The translations under genes were made by a program, and so were the position numbers. The notes beneath the pieces were generated by a model, which saw only the letters and a program-made list of their open reading frames with translations, searched no databases and was not told where the DNA came from. A stretch of 60,070 nucleotides of DNA from Terana coerulea. Lineage: Eukaryota; Basidiomycota; Agaricomycetes; Polyporales; Phanerochaetaceae. The stretch is from NCBI GenBank assembly GCA_024811115.1, contig JAKOGH010000065.1, forward strand, positions 1 through 60,070, in the 5' to 3' direction. Shown piece by piece: positions 45,180 through 57,740 of this stretch. The first letter of the stretch is position 1, and the number at the start of each line of letters is the position of its first letter.

Positions 45180-46370
45180 GTCCGAGAGTCGAGTGTGATG
45201 GTTAACAATTTAGCTTGGGCTGCTAGCTTTCCGAGCTTTTCCGAGCTTTTTCCACCTTCAAGCTGCTCAGTCAAGCTCCTTCGAGGCGCTTGAAGCAACT
45301 TCCGGTCGCTGCATGCTCAAGCTGGCTTGCGGTGGCTTATAAACTGCGTCTCAGGAACTTAGATGTAAGGTCCAACCATTGTTTGCCCTTTATATGCGTG
45401 CCAGAGGTGTAAGTTGGAAATAATGGTTGAGCTGCGATGAAAGCCAAAGTCTCGGATCGGCGCTACCACCGACCGCGCTTGCGCTTACGCGCTTCTATCA
45501 ATCGCAACCCCCGGGCTCCAAGTCTTGCTGCGTTCACGCTCGGGCATGATTCACTAAGTAAACCAGATGGCATAAATATGCTTGCATAAGTTAGGGAGGC
45601 TGTCCCGCTTATATCCTGACAATGCTCGCAAGGCAGGACGACTGAGTTACATCCATGTGGCGGCCTGCCAGGTAAGGGCCGGGCCGCCCGGGCGGGAGTC
45701 CGTGGCCAGACTCTGAATGAAAGCTTAGAATTCCTCACAATTCTAGTCTCAACTTCAGTCTATATAAGTATTGTAACACACATTAATGTGGCACATACTT
45801 AATAATAGTTGCGAGAGCACATCCAAGTTTACGGAAGCAGCTTTACGCCACACAGGCTTCGCGCGAAGCTGATCGAAGCGAGTTGAAGCCCATCAAAGTT
45901 GATCGCAAGCGACTTGAAGCTGCTTGAAGCGCCCAAAGCACAAAGTGCTCAGGTGCACGAGTAAGTACCTCATAAGGGTGATATACCAGAGGAAAAAGCC
46001 TTACATCACTATCTGAACAATGTTTGTATGTCGGTGTATGGTGAGCTTTTGCAGAGAGCCGAGGTTCAAGACTTGCGGCAATGCCACAGGACAAATAGGC
46101 GCCCAGGTTTAATTCCAGCAGTCTTGCGGCTTTCAAGCACTTCAAGTTAATTTGCGGCTAATACTACAAGATTTGTGACATCAGGCATGAAATTGTACAA
46201 CAGACAAAGCTGAGACTACATTAAATACATGGAAGGCAGCAAAAGCTGCATGAAGTCACCAAAAGTTAAGTAAAGCGCGCCAAGTTGGCGTTGAGCGTCT
46301 ATTGCCAAAGCGCCCAAGCTTGCCAAGTTAAGCAGATGCTTGGCAAGCTTTTCTACGCTGTGCTCACTCC
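45180..46370. repeat. AAGC/GCTT-rich repeat zone
   Basis: The words TTGAAGC, CAAGCTT, CAAAGCT and TTCAAGC recur in both orientations in two clusters, 45200-45345 and 45850-46360, around a quieter middle. Two dense subterminal-like clusters around a centre would fit a non-autonomous DNA element of about 1.2 kb. Its ends could not be defined. Confidence 0.4.
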
Positions 46371-49124
46371 AAATGTAATAGTAGGAGGTCACCTAAAGTA
46401 AGCAGGGAGTTAGAGAATATTTAGAGTGCAAGTTGTGTACCGAAATCCCCTACAGGATTAGGGCAGCCTTGTGTTCGCGAGTGTGACGAAGCTAAGTACA
46501 CGCCAAAAGTGATTAAGCGCGCATGGAATTTACAGTTTTCGCATACCTGAGTGCCACAAACAAAAACTGGCGGCCGCTGGAGGGTCGAATTGAGCTGATA
46601 AGTGCTGGAAATATGTATTCCAGACGAGCGAAAAGCGCTACAGCAAGGGGGAGGGAGAGGAGGAAGAGAGAAGGCGGAAAAGTGTGGCGCGCTTGGTCAA
46701 GGTTCGGCAAGGTTCGGCAAGCCAGCGAAAGCGAGCGCCCCAAGCAACTTTCCCCCCGCCTCGTCGGGTGTCGATCGTCGGATCAGTAAATTCGGCATTG
46801 AGCGCGCGGTTCCAAGCACGTCCCCACCTCCAACCTTGTCGATGCTGCGGCCTTGCCTCCAAGCATTACGATGGCTCGACTCGGAGGAAGCGGCAGCACC
46901 TACTGACCGATTTTGGACATTGCCACCATCAACCACTGCGACTTACTTACGATAACGCACCAAACGCTGTCATCCCCAACGCACACCAGATCTAATACAC
47001 GCAACCTGTGGCATTTGACGACGCCGTGGCACGCAAGCAGGGACAAGCGGAGAAGGTATGTTGCTCATCCCTGCGCGACTTACTCATGGTCGTACGACGA
47101 CTGGTTTCTTACCACGCGTCTCTAGGCAAACTCGACTTACCAGCAGTGCTCGGGCTTCATGAAAATATCTCCCAGCCGAGTGCGTCTACACTCAGCAACA
47201 GACCGCAGCTAGCGACTTTTGCCTTATCTACGACATTTCGACCCACTCTGTAAGAAATTACGCCAACAACTTGGTGTGAATGGCGACCTACCTCCGCGAA
47301 GATCGTGCGGAGGTGTGTTCGGATCCGGCCGCACTGGCACAGCCTGAGATGTCATTGAGAATGGAGCTGGCGGGGGACACGACTGCAAGGTACGCCCCAC
47401 ATGAATACTTATATGACTTGTCTTCCCTGACTACATGCATCATCCCAGGTATTTTCGCGCTGGTAGCCTGGGGCTGCGATGTCTCCTCGTCTTTGGTTCG
47501 TCGCCAACGTCCTGCATTACCGACCCTGCCTCATGCTATTGGTAGCTTACCATATGAAATACGGCCGCTATTAAGCCCAGATACACGCCCAACGTTTTCG
47601 CGTTCAGCCAAACCCCGTACGTCGACGCTACGGCCCTGAATAGCAAGCCCTGCGTACCAGGAGTCTGGCATGAATACGATGCCGAGTGCCAAACAGGGAG
47701 TGTCTCCGCCCGTACGGTTAGGCCCGTAGAACCTCTACCAACATGCCGGACATCTCGTACGTGTTTTCTGTATTCGCTTGCTGCCAGCAAACCTCTGACG
47801 AATGGTAGGGTAGCGAAAATGAGGCATGCGATACATACTGGAGCTGATAAAGGACGACGGGCAATGGTAGCAGCGTACTGTTTCTGCGGAGGTGTGTTGC
47901 TAGCTCCACTATGATTCAAGTACGCCTGTATCTCATTCCAGTGCAGTCTCCCGTTGTACCGTCGCCCGACATCATTTCATCGTGCTGAGGTATTTCCCGA
48001 GTGCTAGTGCTGACTCATCTCAATGCATCTAAGAGTATCCATCAACGCCAGGTGCTACACGGAACTCGTATGTCTGGACCACGCCCAACAAATGATTGTC
48101 CCCTGGAATGGCATTGAAATCAATTTGTTGTCGACCTGCACATTCCAGAATGAAGGCCACGAGAAAGATGCCGTACTGTCGCTCGCAATGACTGAGACTG
48201 TAATGTAGTATGGATAGTCGACTAGATTCCTGGCTATACTCATACCGTGCTCGACCAGGGCGGCATCGTGCACGCGTCAAGAACGCCAGATTCCGCTTCA
48301 GTGCTTGGGTGCTCAACGCGTTGCTCCTGTCGTCCACCACCCAATCCTCGACCACCGGACAGGCAGCTACAATCTACCGTGCACCTGCACTTTCACGAAC
48401 AGTATCAAACTCAGCACAGTTTGCTTTCTCGCTCTGGCCATTACGACTCATTTCAGCCGGAGACTGACAGACGGTTTTGGACCGACGACCACGGCGTGAG
48501 TATCGCGGTGATACGCTGCACCACGCCTCGGGTGCGATCACCTAACCCTAACCCAACAGACAGCGGGCTCGGGCCGAAGCACCGAGTCGGGGAGCGGTTT
48601 TATGTGTGAGTGGGGACGTCACTTCAAACTCTGCGGCCGAAGTGCCAGCAGGAGTCGGGGACCGAAGACCTCGAGGGAGGCAACGGTCGGGGCAAGGTCT
48701 GTAACGGGGACAGAGGAGCACCGAAGCTGAGAGACTTCGGGGACGACGTCACGAGGGGACTGGGGGCAAAACTCCGACGTTGAGTCAGACCGCACGGCCA
48801 ACGAGTGAGACGAGTACTAGACAAGAGCGGGATACCTAAGAAGCACCAATGTGCTTGTAGTCTTAACGCATAGCGGGGGCGTGAAGAGGGAGAAAGGTAA
48901 CTTTCCTTTGCAGAAAGTATGTACAGAGTATTTATACGGGCTCGGTATCTAACAGCCAGAGCTAATGGACCGCATCCGAGAGAGAATAAAGGAGTGGTTT
49001 GGATACAAAAGTGGTATGGATAAGGAAAGACCGAGTCGGGATACACTAACCAAGGATATGCCATGCGCCACACAGGCACCGAGCACCTATGAAACACGGT
49101 GCAGCACCGGTCAGGTACCGTTAG

Positions 49125-49465
49125 TGATTGGCAAGGGTAAACCCTCTATGCTCAGAGGGCAACCCTTACCCTTACCCTCCAATACCCTTACCCTCATGAA
49201 GGGTAAGGGTTAAGGGCTACCGTTCAAACCCTTGCCAAAATAGGCTGAAAATGGTAATTTAAGTGCCTTTCCCCACTTACTTATAATGTCAGTCTTCTAT
49301 TTGAGTGGCTTGCATTGGTATGAAAGCATTTACAACACTTGCAGCCCTCTCTAGCAATATGCCTAGTGCTTGAATAAAGACCCCTGCCAGACAAGGGTTA
49401 ACTTTCCTCAACCCTTACCCTTACCCTCTGTACCCTTACCCTTAACCCTTGGAGGTTTGCAAACC
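49125..49465. repeat. CCCTTA-rich foldback repeat
   Basis: TTGGCAAGGGT at 49128 is mirrored by ACCCTTGCCAA at about 49226, and inside lies CCCTTACCCT-CATG-AAGGGTAAGGG, a tight hairpin near 49185-49210. A second CCCTTACCC cluster lies at 49408-49455. The unit CCCTTA is not the telomeric CCCTAA. A small foldback or MITE-like element is the likeliest reading. Confidence 0.55.
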
Positions 49466-50167
49466 CCTGCCTATCACTAGGTATCGTCCGTGCGCCTGGG
49501 GCGGGAAAGACTTGTGGGGTGGCGCACAACGCAGTGTCGCTGTCTTGGTCGTAGTTAGGTACGTGCCTAAGTCCAGGGCAGGAGCTTGCCGGGGCTGACG
49601 TGGCCCGCATCTTTTGGACTGGTGACTGCACTGCCTGTTGCGAGGGACTGCACAGGCTCTGGACTGACGTGACGGAGGGGCGCCGTTACAAGATATCTCG
49701 GGGAGAGTAGTTCGGGGGACGTCAATGGCTCGGGGCTTGGGGATGGTGTCCGGGGTCCTAGAGCGATCGTAGAGCGTGGTGACGAAAAAGGCAATTTCTG
49801 GGGTTTCCGCGCTCAGGGCGCTTACCAGCGTATCAGCGGACCGGACTCGACATCATCCAAGTAGCACCGGAGATGGAAGAGAAGTTAGCTGCTAGCTAAG
49901 TACGTTTTGTACTCGCATGCCGTGGCTCGTCTTTGACTTGAACGATGTGCAGTACGAACACCTTGCAAAAGATCGCCGCAACGCCCCATATGGCCTTGTG
50001 ACATGGAGACCCGGCCGACCTCTATTAAGCGAACTAACAATCCTACATAAAACCTGTCTGCACTCTCGTGGGATTTGATTTGGACACGGGCGCAGTCGCC
50101 TCAACTGGTATTGAGATATCCACCATGCAAAGATAGAGGGGCGAAGAAACTGAGAAGAGTTGATTGA

Positions 50168-52240
50168 CTACAACACTAGGACTCTGATACATGCTATTAC
50201 ATATCGCTTGCGCTCCTTGTCCTTCTCCGATACATGACCTTTACAGCCGAGGTCCGGCAATATACTGAGTCCGACAAATAAGGGATCAGGCTGCCCGCCA
50301 TTGTTTTCTAGGCAAATGTCGTGAACGAGAGAGAATGTAGGCCATCATGACCTTAACCTCCATGGCAGCGAGGAAACGCCCAGGACTAGGCTCATGAGCA
50401 GGTGTTGACACACTGAATGGACTGCAGGAAAACTCACCATGCGTGCCTGCCATGCCCAAATGGAAGATAAGTGGCGGAGGTAGTAACAAAATGTGCGTTC
50501 CTAGACGACGGGTTCTCTTCATTGTCTTGGTTGTCTTGAACATAACGCGATGGGTCGAATAGGGTTGGGTCCGGATAATACTCATCGTCGAGATGCGTTG
50601 CCCGGGCTGCTGCTGCAATGAGAGTACCTTTTGGAACATACAACCCATTAGACAGAGTGAATGGTACTAGGGAGGTGCGAAATAGTGATGCTGTGCATGC
50701 AGGCAGCCTCTATGTCAGTCATAAAACCGTTTTTGACGAGGACGATGCGCACTGAGATGCAACCCTGTGTACCTTTGACTCTCCCGCAGCATACTGTCGA
50801 GCTTATGCATGTGGTCGATGGCGTCCTTAGACCATCCCCGTGCTGCGACTACTTCATCAACTTCGCCTTGGAGAAGTTGGGTCAGCAGAGGCCCTCGCGG
50901 CAAGGGCATAGAGTGCGTGTGTGAAAGACTGTAAGGTCAAAATGTCCATGAGTATCGACCAGGCTAGCCGTCACATAAGCTCATGACATACAGCAGTAGT
51001 CGCATCTATGGACGCAAAGTCCATGAAGAGCATCATGCGCGCCAAATCCTCCATACCCAGGCCTCGGAGCTTGAGCTCCTCAATGCACCATTGCAGCATG
51101 TCGTTCTGGTGCACCAACACTCAGTTGTAGCCTCAGCTTGAGCACATACTCTACGCACCGGCCTGTCAATCCACTTATCCCCCATTTGTCCAAAAGCGCA
51201 ATGCGTTCTTGTGCCACCGGTTGGAGATAGTCGAGTGTGCCTGATGTGGCGGTCAACAGCGGAGATGAATCTCCCGACCAAAGGCTTCACTAATGGAGGG
51301 AGGAAAGCGAGGAATTTCAAGGCCACAGCGGCGTCCGCAGTGAATTGAACGGAGCTGTCAAGATACCCCTGATTGCGAGCTGTAGGTTATGAGTAAAGTG
51401 TAAGCTTCGCTGAAGGTGATAACACCTACCTAGCGGAAGGCCGACAAAGATGCGACTGCCTGCACGAGCAATGATTTTGCAGCGTAACGTCAGTGGCTGT
51501 CACTGCTATCCATTCTATACAATGCGAAGTAGCATTACGGTCAGCATCACGTTGCGTTCAAAGAACATAAAATGACGAACCTGTGTCGCGAGCAGGGACA
51601 AGCTCCTGAAACGCCATGTCTATTTCCTCGTAAATGTCGTTGAAGAATACAGAGAGGTTCTTGGTGAAGTGCGCTTGTACAATTCTCGCTTGCGACTGGA
51701 CTGGATCATCACGAAGCCATGACCCAAAGATGTAATGAAAGCCAAGAAACTGCATTCGAGACATCAGACGGTCCAGGGTCACAGTGCAACATACTGTGGT
51801 TGCACGTACATCACAGATCCCATTAGCAAGTGACACCACTTCATCCGGGAGCTTTTGAACTTCGTTAATGAGCTTTGCGCTGGTAAGGACAACCACCCAA
51901 CGATCGAATACGGCGACTTTGAACGCGTTGCCCTTATGCTGAAAGATGCGTTGCCGCGCATGAGTACAGGTATGAGTACAATTAAAAGCGTACCACACCT
52001 TCTCATAGCCTCGTTGTATAACCGAGTTTGCATCTGCTACGAACCTGTACGCTCCAACGTAAGACAGTATGGGTATTGATGACCCGCCTTCCGTAGGGAT
52101 GTGACGAAGCTGAGACGTTGTTTTGTAAGCCCAAAATCGGTACGCAGCAAGTATATGGCACTTACTCGAATCGCGTTATAACAACTAAGGAGGAAGGTTA
52201 AGGAAATGGCATAACAAGCATATATAGCGAGTTGGGACAT
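50168..52240 (-). CDS. Cytochrome P450, membrane-anchored (one probable frameshift)
   Basis: ATG 52240 gives MSQLAIYACYAISLTFLLSC, an N-terminal membrane anchor. The following exons read AFKVAVFDRWVVVLTSAKLI, NEVQKLPDEVVSLANG, FGSWLRDDPVQSQARIVQAH and EEIDMAFQELVPARD. Near 50770-50800 the K helix reads DSMLRESQRYTG (ExxR). The Arg-loop region PDPTLFDPSRY is followed by the heme loop LPFGHGRHACPGRFLAA, with an intron inside the Cys codon (about 50398-50447). The C-terminus shifts frame near 50326 and then reads DICLENNGGQPDPLFVG and so on to TAG at 50168. Family members are ER-bound monooxygenases of secondary metabolism; position near UbiA and reductase genes suggests a common pathway. A one-base insertion near 50326 may disable it. 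Confidence 0.82.
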
Positions 52241-54838
52241 TATGGAGATTCTGCGAAGGAAATCGGGTAAGCTTGGCCTGCACGGCGGCTCCACAAGCTC
52301 AAAGGACGGGGAGGACTTAACGCACGACGAGGTGGTTCAATGGTAAGGTGCAGGTACCCTGGGATCATAACGCGCGGTGGAACATGGAGCCTTCGGACAC
52401 CGTGAAGCTACCACAACATCATCAAATCTAAATTGGAGATTATCATCAGTTACGCGTATACCACGCTCCGATAAGGAGCAGCGTGCACGCACCGATGCGG
52501 TAAGCCTGCGCTCTTAACAGGTGTCGTTCCCAATGTCCTGTTTGACCAAGTTGAATGATGCATGCAGCAGAGCGTTACGGCATCAAGATTCCCTGGATGC
52601 GCAACATGGAAGGGAAGCTACAGGGCGGTACTGCTTGACCACGGGACTCCGGGCACAAGTGAGGTCCGCAGCGCAATTACACATGACTCTGCTTCTCTCA
52701 GAGCCAGCGTATTGCCCGTGCCTACGCCCTGAAAGTACCGGATAGTGTCGTAGAACTGTATCATATCGGTCGTCTGAAGTGGTTGCATGACTCTTGCTTA
52801 ATTAATCTGCGTACCTAACGGGTGTAAGATCGAGATGACATGCGCCCCGCCTCTGCGTTTTCCAATAGCACCTTGTCTCGTTGCTTTCCGCTACGGGGCA
52901 GTGGACCGGAGGGGCTACAAACGTCCTTCGGAGGTCCGCTGGCCCGGACTTTCCCGTAGGGAACACCGCCGTGCACACGCCTGAATTAGACGTGACTGTC
53001 ATCTTTCAAGCCTGTGCAAGCGTCGAGCAGCCATACGTGAGAGACACAACACATCCTAAAATCTGTCCGAGCTTCACATCAGTATGAATCATGATATGCA
53101 AAATACTCACTCACTATGAGAATTCTTCAGGTACACGTGCTCAGCGCAAGCATCTGGGTTCATTGTGCCGGGTAGATGCGACTGCAGGCTTCCGTGCGTC
53201 CCGACCCCATATTATGCCCATGTCAGGACATTTTTCAAGGCTTCCTACCAATGAGGCAGCGTACCTGTACTTTACGTCACACCCTAAGTTGGCAATACGA
53301 GGGTAATCTCAAGGTTCGGAACAATACTAGTTGGCCTCAGCCTGTAAAGGTATTGCGAAATTCACCGCCGCCTGCAAATGAGTCTTCCAATAGAAGCGAA
53401 CGTGAGAACCGGAAATCGGAGGCCTATAGCATTGGCCTCTTCCGTTGCTGTATCTTGCCCAGCGCGCAAGCTTGCAATCCAATGACATGAGAGTCCCAGT
53501 GTGTCGGTAGTCTGGTCTGTTGTATCTTCGTATTGCTCTATGTCGAGGCCTGGGGATAGCAGAAGCCCGTGGAAGCGAAGCAACGTGTGCCCGGAACGCG
53601 CCGTGGTCACCGGTAGATACCGTATCGTGATTGCAGGGGATTCGACCAAAGATGCAGACATACGAAAGCGTAGAGTTTGCATGGAAGTCGAACCTTCGCC
53701 AACTGTCCGGCATCTCTGCGCTCCGCACGGTATAGCCTTCGACCGCAGGTGAGATGGAAGGAGATTAATCCCACAGTCTCACATGTGTCAACTGAAGCTT
53801 ACCACTAGTAAGGTAACCAGGTTCCCTCTGGCACAGCGGCTTCAATAACATCAGCGGACCGTTCATTTGGAGCTTGTACAGATGCAGCCGACCATGAGGG
53901 CAGAACCAGACCTCGGTATCATAGGTGCTGAACTTTGAGGTTTGAAGATGGTAGCGTTCCCGGGACAGTGGCCGAACCCGGTGCGCTTCGTGGCGGAAAA
54001 CGCCACAATATCCGCGCTTCTGTACTTATTAGGCAAAGGGACATATATGAGCGTGATGAAATTACTTCATTGGAGAGTGTTGTTTCAAGGGTACACATGC
54101 CGGTAGGTACATTTTGGCGACACAGGGATTCGTGTGAGGTAAAGGATAGACATGACCTTCCGTGGGAATTTGCTTATGCGCGTTGGGCCACGGCGCTCAG
54201 CGCTCAGTCGAGCGCCCATTCAAGCGCGCAAATACGGCGACAGGGGTTTGTCGGAGTCACTGCACTGTGAACTGGAAAGCGAGAAGAGGGTACACGCCTT
54301 CTGAGCTTCTACCCTGCACCACGCGCTGTCTAGATGTGCTCGCATGACTTCCTTCATCTATCAAGTGCTTCAAGACTCATCATAGTAACTCGGACTCCGT
54401 TGGTAGCGGTAGAACTACCTATCGCATCGTTTTCTAGCCTGCTTCCACTACTTGCACGCTTGCAGAAGAATCAACCCATCTCTCGATATCTTACCAACAG
54501 ACATATGACACCTCAGAACTGCCTTTGAGCGCAATGATGATGATTGTATTCCACCCTCGGTGTGTGATCACTATCCACCATTCTCGCCTGCGAAGATTAC
54601 TTAGTATCTTCAAGGTCCTATAAAAGGCCGCACCATGCCTGTGCTCTGTACCAAACGCCTTTACCCGGATATTTACTACTTATTGCGCTGATTAGTAAGT
54701 ATCAGAGGGGCTGTACACGCCGAAGGTGCGTATCCATACAGCGCCGACGCACCCTAATGACATGGCTTTTATTCAGACTCTAGTGCATTCGTTTTTCACC
54801 CTTCATCTGGACCAGTCATTGTGCTCTTAGCGTACATC
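52241..54838. other. No convincing gene; one palindromic repeat
   Basis: No frame shows known motifs. At 52885-52968 an imperfect inverted repeat is built from CCGCTACGGGGCAGTGGACC and, later, GGTCCGCTGGCCCGG with a CCCGTAG end. Its right half (CGTCCTTCGGAGGTCCG...) also occurs at 44685-44720, and its left half at about 43150-43172. Confidence 0.5.
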
Positions 54839-56854
54839 ATGGCCGCGGACATGCCCGAGGAAAACCCCATCATTCTCAACCTCATGACTGTGAATTTTGG
54901 ATTTGGACCCGTTCTTCTCGGTGGCATTCTCGCGTGTGTTCTGTGGGGGATTGGATGTATGCAGATGTGAGTGTTGTAGCAATATGCAGGGTGTACTCTC
55001 ACACTGATTGCACTGCAGGTTCCTCTATTTTCTGAAGTAAGCACGTAGTCGCCAGGCATCAGTAGAACGTAGGTGGCTAACCCAACATGCGACCCCAGCT
55101 ACGACACCGACCCTCCTATGCTCAAGCTTTACGTGAGTACTTCACCGCTTATTCAAAGCTTGTCACCCATTGTCATGCACTTCAGGTCGTCTTTGTATGG
55201 TACGAATAGGTGTACACATGAGCAAGCTGCCGATCTCACCACAATAAAAACACAGGCTGGTTGACACCGCAAACCAGATAATAATGCTGTCGAGTCGTGA
55301 GTCATCCGGAAAGTTCAATCATTGCGCTTCTAACTCCTTTTGTAGTATGGCCTGTGCTCATCACGAGATGGGGCTCGGTTTTACAGCTTTCCATGCCACA
55401 GACGTGAGTCGCCTGATATGTAAACGCAATTGCACGTTACCAATAATGGATGGCATGCAGGGGAACAGCGGTGTGTTGCAGCCACTACGCGTGTCTATCT
55501 GGTACTAAACTAACGAAAATAAGCACCATGTGTGGCTACTAGTAAGCTACTGTATACGCAGCTCCAGACCACTCGCTGATATCCTTGATAGGGTCTCGGA
55601 GCCTGTGCTGTGCAGTTGTTTTTCCTACACCGCATTTACAAATGTGCGTTTGAGTACACATCCCTGGTCCTCCGTCCGCCTAACTCCAAGACCAAGTTCA
55701 ATCTCGTCGCAAGTGGCTCGTCCCACTCATAGTGGTTTGTGGATGGCTGTCGTATTCATATCTTGAGCTAGACCCTCTTCATAGGCTCCGCTTTCCATCT
55801 GGCAAATAGGCAAGTCCTTTAACATTGCGTATGGTTTGTTCTGTTGACGAGCCAAGTTCAGTTGGTGCCATTCGTGCGTGCTAGGGTACTTAACGTGAAC
55901 TACGGATTCACTTATCTTCTTGGTATAGCCTATGTCGTGTCTCTGTGCGTACATCCTCCCTATCCCCTTTGGTTCCACAGCTGACCACTAAATGCAACAG
56001 AGCGGATAGCCCCTCTATAGCCGTCGTATCATCTGGAGAGATGGTGGTATGGTCCAATTGATACGAGACATCTGCTCCATTTAACCTGATTACCTCACAG
56101 GGACTCGCCGTTGCATTACGTGCTACATCTGCTGTTGCAGATGTTATCATAGCCGGTACAATGGTTCTTCTACTTTGCAACACTCGCCGCGCAAGCTTCT
56201 CTCGGTAAAATACTTTTATAAGCTGTATACTTTTACAGCTCATCGAATTTGCAGCACGAACAAACTTGCATTTCATCTCATATTGATAACAATTAACAGC
56301 GGTTTGTGGACTGCTGTCGTCGCGATCGTGGTTCTAGCGCTAGTAAGACTTTGGTCCATGTGCATTCGGTCAAGCACTGATTCTCAGCATCACCGCCAGG
56401 TCGTTGGCTCTCCAGACACCTTGATGATGATGATTTTCGAAGCGCCTCTGGGGTCGCTCTACTTCAATGCGATGCTTGCAAACCTCAATGCCCGTAACTT
56501 CCTTCGCGACAGGCCCGTTGAGATCAACAGCTACCATATGCGACCTGTAACGGGTGGCAGTTCAACTACGCGTGGATCTCGCAACCCGAGTGGGGCGGAA
56601 GCATGCCTAAGATCCAAGGACTAACAGCGGACAATGAGGTTAGTGATTCGTTTTGCTCCCTATCCTGTGATTGATTATTGTAGCTCAAGGAGCCAGCAAT
56701 CATGATCCACGTCGACACTACCAGGGTTGCAGACAGCAGCATTGACAACGATGTGGAGTCCGGCAAGCAAGATGGAAAGGTAAGCACATCATGGCTTGAG
56801 CTCTATCGGCCCGGTTGTGGCAACGCACTTTACAGTGGGCTACTCACAGGCTGA
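54839..56854 (+). CDS. DUF6534 multi-pass membrane protein
   Basis: ATG 54839 begins MAADMPEENPIILNLMTVNF, with the first helix GPVLLGGILACVLWGIGC. Spliced exons then give FLYFL, YDTDPPMLKLY, LVDTANQIIMLSS, QLFFLHRIYK (about 55615-55645), GLAVALRATSAVADVIIAGT plus MVLLLLCNTRRASFSR (56101-56205), STNKLAFHLILITINSGLWT plus AVVAIVVLAL (about 56250-56340), and PDTLMMMIFEAPLGSLYF with NAMLANLNARN. The hydrophobic segments and the LNAR motif match the seven-helix DUF6534 family, whose role is unknown. The cytosolic tail (KEPAIMIHVDTTRVADSSID) lies in another frame from LNARN, so an intron or frameshift intervenes near 56550. The stop is tentative. Confidence 0.72.
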
Positions 56855-57259
56855 GATACATACTGGTCAAGAGGATCGTATGTATTTCTCTTTGTGACTG
56901 GCCTACATCGAGAACTCCACTTGAAGTCGTCACTTATGGACCAATTTTTCTCCTTCCTTGCACACTCAAGGCTGACCACGAATCCGCAGAGTAGCATCGG
57001 CGGTGCTTGACGCAACCCGTCATTTATGGCGAGTAGGCAGGGGTTATGAAAAGGCGCGCTTTTGAATCTCATGGCTATCGATGAAATCTGTCTGTCCCCG
57101 AACATCTACAGCGTGGCATACAGTATTGATCTCTCATGTCGCAAGGGAACTGTGTTTTGTGTGAACATGTACAGCATCCATTTCCTGTGATATAATAGTG
57201 ACATGAGTGGTTCACCGCTTTATGATACACAGAAGGTCTGCCGAGCGTATATGACAGAT

Positions 57260-57740
57260 TCATGAATGGAACTGGTAAAACTCGCCGTTCGAGACGGGCC
57301 GTGACTCGGTGGGGAACGCGCCGACGTGCAAGTCCCTCTGCGGGTGCTTGTTATCCCAGATAAACTCGTGTCCAACAACGTCGGTCGACTCGTTGTAGGC
57401 CTCGACGTCATCGTGGCCGAGTGTGATGGTCGCAGGGCCAAGTGCAGCCGTGCTCGACGACGGCTTGGATGCGGTATCCCAAAATTGCGCGAGGACGTCC
57501 CGTGCGGGCGGTATCAAGCCATTCTGGGGAACAGTACCGGTTCCGGCACGCTGGAGGAGCATGTAAAGTAAGGTCTGCATCGGCGAGAGCTGGCTTCAGT
57601 CGCAGTCTACGAGTTAAGGATGGGCACTCACCTCAGCGTGGAACGCCTCGTGCTCGAGCATCATAAAGATCATTCTCGCGACCTTTCGGATCCTACGGGC
57701 GTAGCGTGGATGGCCTGGTTCGCTTGTCATCCACCCTTTG
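57260..57740 (-). pseudogene. Egt1-like fragment (DinB/SUMF region of ergothioneine synthase)
   Basis: On the minus strand: GWMTSEPGHPRYARRIRKVA, then MMLEHEAFHAE spliced to TLLYMLLQRAGTGT. This EHExxHxE-like segment is the metal-binding region of the DinB domain. It runs on to LGHDDVEAYNESTDVVGHEF, IWDNKHPQRDLHVGAF and SRPVSNGEFYQF, the start of the sulfatase-modifying-factor fold, and stops at 57260. The methyltransferase part and the rest of the SUMF fold are missing, so this is a remnant. Intact Egt1 trimethylates histidine and forms its sulfoxide with cysteine. Confidence 0.65.

Larger units (their letters stand above)
44500..50167. other. No convincing gene over 5.7 kb; repeats
   Basis: Besides the repeats listed separately, only chance-like frames are seen. 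Ser/Pro-rich minus-strand frames near 48620-48830 and 49570-49790 could be remains of LTR-retrotransposon gag, but no LTR, protease or RT motif was found. A short CCTAACCCTAACCC at about 48542 is too small to be a telomere remnant. Confidence 0.4.

Noticed and set aside
48541..48555. CCTAACCCTAACCC as an interstitial telomere
   Set aside because: Only about two units; too short to separate from chance, and the neighbouring arrays use CCCTTA, not CCCTAA.
52321..52400. Possible tRNA gene (A-box-like TGGTTCAATGG)
   Set aside because: No B box GGTTCRANYCC at the right distance and no cloverleaf.
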